Position numbers and translations under genes: made by a program. DNA of 24,460 nt, taken from contig UQKC01000037.1 in NCBI GenBank assembly GCA_900541495.1, forward strand, positions 1 to 24,460, read 5' to 3'. This DNA comes from an uncultured Ruminococcus sp. Its GTDB lineage: Bacteria > Bacillota > Clostridia > Oscillospirales > Ruminococcaceae. The notes under the pieces were generated by a model, which made no database searches, had not been told where the DNA came from, and was given only the letters and a program-made list of their open reading frames with translations. Below, one piece after another: positions 21,917 through 24,460 of this stretch; the first letter of the stretch is position 1; each line of letters opens with the position of its first letter.

Positions 21917-23776
21917 ATGGTTTTACAGGATTTTTATGAGGGCAGAGCGTTTGACGCTTATACATATTTCGGCGCGCACGTTGAAGATGACGGGGTTATG
22001 TTCCGCACCTACGCGCCCAACGCACGTTCTATCGAGGTCATCGGCGAATTCAACGAATGGAACGGTCAGTATATGAACAAGGAGGGCACGGGCGGTGTTT
22101 TCTCGCTTTTCGTGGGAAATGCGAAGGTCGGTCAGATGTACAAATACCGTATCCGCGGCGCAGGCGGTGAAACGGTCGAGAAGTGCGACCCGTACGGCTT
22201 TGCAATGGAGCTTCGCCCGAACTGCGCTTCGTATATAACCGACTTGAAAAGCTTCAAATTCACCGATGAAAAGTGGCTCGCATCGAGAGGCGACACCTAC
22301 AACAAGGCGATGAACATTTACGAAATTCACTTCGGCTCGTGGAAAATGAAGCTCACAGAGGAAGAGGGCGACGGTGAGGATTTCGACAAGGATATTCCTA
22401 TCGAGGAACGCTGGTACAGCTACCGTGAGCTTGCGCCGCTTCTTATAAAATATCTCAAAGAAAACCATTACACCCATGTTGAGGTGATGCCGCTTTCCGA
22501 ACACCCTGCCGATGTTTCGTGGGGGTATCAGGTAACGGGCTTCTTCGCGCCGACTTCGAGATATGGCAGTCCCGACGACCTCAAATACTTCATCAACGAA
22601 TGTCACAAGGCAGGCATCGGCGTTATTACCGACTTTGTTCCTGTTCACATGGCTACGGACTGGTATGCTCTGTCGAAATATGACGGAACTGCGCTTTACG
22701 AATATCCGAACACGGGCGCAGGAGAGAGCGAATGGGGAACTTACAACTTCAACTATTTCCGCGGCGAGTCGCGAAGCTTTATGCAGTCGGCGGCGAACTA
22801 CTGGTTTGAAGAATTCCATTTTGACGGAATACGAATGGACGCTATCAGCAACATCATCTACTGGCAGGGCGATGCGAACCGCGGCGTGAACAACGGCGCT
22901 GTACAGTTTATTCGCAGTATGAACAGCGGCTTGCATCATCTCCACCCGACAGCACTGCTTATGGCGGAGGATTCCACCAACTTCTTAAAGGTAACTGCGC
23001 CGTCCGAATATGAGGGACTCGGCTTCGACTACAAGTGGGATATGGGTTGGATGAACGACACGCTCGATTTCTTCCGCACACCGCCGTCCGAACGCCCTAA
23101 GCATTACCACAAGATAACATTCTCAATGCAGTATTTCTACAACGAGCTTTATATCCTGCCGTTCTCGCATGATGAAAATGTTCACGGTAAGGCTACGATC
23201 ATTCAGAAGATGTGGGGAGATTATGAGGAGAAATTCCCACAGGTAAGAGCGCTTTACGCCTATATGTACACTCACCCCGGCAAGAAGCTCAACTTTATGG
23301 GCGGCGAGTTCGGTCAGTTCAGAGAGTGGACGGAGGAACGTCAGCAGGACTGGTTTATGAAGCGCTATCCTCTGCACGACTCGCTCGCGCGCTATATCGG
23401 CGACCTTTCCAAGCTTTATGCGGAAAATCCGGCGCTCCATGACGGCGAATACAACAGCAATTGCTTCAAGTGGCTCGAAGCCGATGCCTGCGAGGACTGC
23501 GTTTATGTTTATGAGCGAATGGCGGCGAACAAAAAGGTTCTCGTTGTGCTGAATTTCTCGGACAAGAAGTACGAAAACTACACGATAGGCGTTGACGAAA
23601 AGGCTTATTTCCACGAGATACTGTACAGCGACAGCGATATTTACAGCGGAAGCACACGCACGGTCAAAAAGCCGTCCATAGTTTCCGAAGCGAAACAGTA
23701 CAAACAGCACAAGTTCTCGTTCAAGGACGAATTCGCACCTTTTTCAGCAAAAATATACGAAGTTGAAGAGGATTAA
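21917..23776 (+). CDS. glgB: 1,4-alpha-glucan (glycogen) branching enzyme
   Basis: 619 aa, start preceded by AAAAAGGAG. GlgB cuts an alpha-1,4 chain and rejoins it by an alpha-1,6 bond, making branch points in glycogen. Domains: N-terminal CBM48 (about 18-110: MFRTYAPNARSIEVIGEFNEWN), GH13 barrel (about 130-520) with YEIHFGSW, VMPLSEHPADVSWGYQVTGFFAPTSRYG, DGIRMDA (nucleophile Asp308), MAEDST (acid/base Glu351) and FSHDE (Asp419), and a C-terminal all-beta domain. It lacks the extra N1 domain of longer GlgB forms. SHDENVHGK replaces the usual SHDEVVHGK. No other glg gene is beside it, so the rest of the glycogen pathway is elsewhere. Confidence 0.95.
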   Translation: MVLQDFYEGRAFDAYTYFGAHVEDDGVMFRTYAPNARSIEVIGEFNEWNGQYMNKEGTGGVFSLFVGNAKVGQMYKYRIRGAGGETVEKCDPYGFAMELRPNCASYITDLKSFKFTDEKWLASRGDTYNKAMNIYEIHFGSWKMKLTEEEGDGEDFDKDIPIEERWYSYRELAPLLIKYLKENHYTHVEVMPLSEHPADVSWGYQVTGFFAPTSRYGSPDDLKYFINECHKAGIGVITDFVPVHMATDWYALSKYDGTALYEYPNTGAGESEWGTYNFNYFRGESRSFMQSAANYWFEEFHFDGIRMDAISNIIYWQGDANRGVNNGAVQFIRSMNSGLHHLHPTALLMAEDSTNFLKVTAPSEYEGLGFDYKWDMGWMNDTLDFFRTPPSERPKHYHKITFSMQYFYNELYILPFSHDENVHGKATIIQKMWGDYEEKFPQVRALYAYMYTHPGKKLNFMGGEFGQFREWTEERQQDWFMKRYPLHDSLARYIGDLSKLYAENPALHDGEYNSNCFKWLEADACEDCVYVYERMAANKKVLVVLNFSDKKYENYTIGVDEKAYFHEILYSDSDIYSGSTRTVKKPSIVSEAKQYKQHKFSFKDEFAPFSAKIYEVEED

Positions 23777-23838
23777 AGAGTAATTTTTTCAACGTAAAGG
23801 TGAGTTTACATTCAGTATTCCCACCGATGTTCAGATAT

Positions 23839-23940
23839 GTGGAAAACCGGGGGTACGGTTTTACGCACTTTTACACACTTTCCACCCGGTTTTCCACCGT
23901 ATATGAACAGTTTTCACCATTTTCCACCGAGTTTTCCACC
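23839..23940. repeat. Cluster of DnaA-box-like TTTTCCACC 9-mers
   Basis: TTTTCCACA occurs on the minus strand at 23838-23846. On the plus strand TTTCCACC is at 23879-23886, and TTTTCCACC at 23890, 23920 and 23932, with a shorter TTTTCACC at 23911. Plus-strand spacings are about 11, 21, 9 and 12 bp, close to helical turns. The first and third boxes lie in a 13-bp perfect inverted repeat (23839-23851 / 23885-23897). The consensus DnaA box TTATCCACA differs at one or two places. Confidence 0.55.
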
Positions 23941-24068
23941 GAATGTTGAGGAAAACTTTTAATACAGCTTGTATATTGACCTTGACAAGCGTCAAAAATA
24001 GCCTTGGGATACGATTGATAAGCTAAGCGTTCGTTTCCCTTGAAATGAAATTTTGAGGTGGAGAATTT

Positions 24069-24335
24069 ATGATAAAGGGCGTAAACAGACGAATTGTTGA
24101 GATAAGCGGAATGAAGAACGACTATTTTGAAAAGGCTGTGCTTTATATCCGACCCGAAAAAAGCACCGAGCCTATCGGCAGGCTGGAGCTTGAAGCGAGA
24201 AGCACGGTGGCAATGCTTTCCCCGAATGAGGAAAAGCCGCCGAAGGCGCATATCATCACAGATCTGACCCTGCGCCTGCTGGCGGTTTCGCTGGGACTGT
24301 TTGCAATTGCTTTGACGGTGTACCTTGTTGTTTAA
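24069..24335 (+). CDS. Small membrane protein, conserved hypothetical
   Basis: 88 aa, start preceded by GAGGTGGAG. The N-terminal two-thirds is polar and cytosolic in character (MIKGVNRRIVEISGMKNDYFEKAVLYIRPEK), and a single membrane segment ends the protein (about 66-87, LRLLAVSLGLFAIALTVYLVV). The N-terminal block resembles small uncharacterised proteins I recall in clostridial genomes, but I cannot name a family or function. It follows glgB by about 290 nt with the box cluster between them. No convincing promoter is seen. A TTGAC-AAGC-GTCAA dyad lies at 23982-23995. Confidence 0.65.
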   Translation: MIKGVNRRIVEISGMKNDYFEKAVLYIRPEKSTEPIGRLELEARSTVAMLSPNEEKPPKAHIITDLTLRLLAVSLGLFAIALTVYLVV

Positions 24336-24342
24336 TGCGGAA

Positions 24343-24408
24343 TTAGGAAAAAGCTGATTAAAACAAAGCATTCGTTTTGCCATTTTGAGAAATGGCAAAA
24401 ACGTATTA
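24343..24408. repeat. TTAGGAAA/GCTGATTAA palindromic element, copy 3 (interrupted)
   Basis: Identical or nearly so to 16347-16412 up to ACGTATTA, then the sequence switches abruptly to the ATACTAAACA element. The right end ATCAGCGTTTCCTTA is missing, at least up to the window edge. Confidence 0.75.
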
Positions 24409-24460
24409 TACTAAACACCATTTAAAATTTGGAAAAAATCAAGCCGACAATCTCGAATAT
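24407..24460. repeat. ATACTAAACA element, second copy, cut by window end
   Basis: TACTAAACACCATTTAAAAT, then TTGG(A)6TCAAGCCGACAATCT, the reverse complement of 9329-9372 with a few changes. It is inserted inside the palindromic element of 24343. Confidence 0.75.

Noticed and set aside
23777..24068. Chromosomal origin (oriC)
   Set aside because: No dnaA, dnaN, rpmH or mnmG nearby and no clear AT-rich unwinding element. I report only the box cluster.
23871..24398. Minus-strand open frame of 175 codons
   Set aside because: It starts inside the palindromic repeat, covers the box cluster, and overlaps the better-supported 88-aa gene on the other strand.

Overview
The window looks like a chromosomal segment from a low-to-mid GC, anaerobic, fibre-degrading gut Clostridium relative, most likely Ruminococcus or another Oscillospiraceae. 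This is inferred from several things: a SpoIID-like protein, clostridial-type ribosome binding sites, consensus TTGACA/TATAAT promoters, a GH51/CE2/CE4 plant-polysaccharide set, GGDEF/EAL proteins with a cysteine-rich sensor, and dense short intergenic repeats. I found no tRNA, rRNA, CRISPR array, phage gene or transposase.

Layout. From 1 to 1.2 kb is a SpoIID-family protein (minus). From 1.3 to 4.05 kb a promoter with a roughly 240-nt leader drives citrate synthase and a multi-pass membrane protein of unknown function, ending in a strong terminator. From 4.1 to 8.8 kb two back-to-back palindromic elements precede a co-directional set: a lipoprotein with FG-GAP-like Asp-rich repeats, an OmpR-type response regulator, a HAMP sensor kinase and a DUF1385 membrane protein. 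Then 728 nt of repeats and hairpins separate DUF1385 from prmC. From 10.4 to 14.0 kb a promoter followed by two tandem copies of a 118-bp repeat precedes two c-di-GMP genes: a phosphodiesterase with a dead cyclase domain, and a PAS-PAS-GGDEF protein. From 14.3 to 16.3 kb come FeoA (minus), a WalJ-type metallo-hydrolase, more 118-bp repeats, and rlmH. From 16.5 to 20.4 kb is a polysaccharide locus: a CE2 esterase lipoprotein and a CE4 deacetylase, divergent from a GH51 arabinofuranosidase and a small Cys-rich protein. From 20.4 to 24.46 kb are an enoyl reductase (FabV/Ter, minus), glycogen branching enzyme (plus), a cluster of TTTTCCACC boxes, and a small membrane protein. The window ends inside a nested repeat.

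How the genes fit together. The carbohydrate genes suggest uptake and trimming of acetylated arabinoxylan fragments: the CE2 esterase sits at the surface, while CE4 and GH51 have no secretion signal. GlgB stores carbon as glycogen, and citrate synthase and the enoyl reductase serve central and lipid metabolism. The lipoprotein/two-component set and the c-di-GMP pair are the signalling part.

The most unusual material is not coding. At least five families of short repeats lie in the intergenic gaps: a 118-bp GAAGCCCC repeat, a TTAGGAAA/GCTGATTAA palindrome, an ATACTAAACA element nested inside another repeat, an AATTATTT-TTCCG motif at gene 3' ends, and a GGCGGAT hairpin. There is also a 27-bp perfect-wobble inverted repeat and an array of DnaA-box-like 9-mers. 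I do not see a convincing new multi-gene defence or biosynthetic system.
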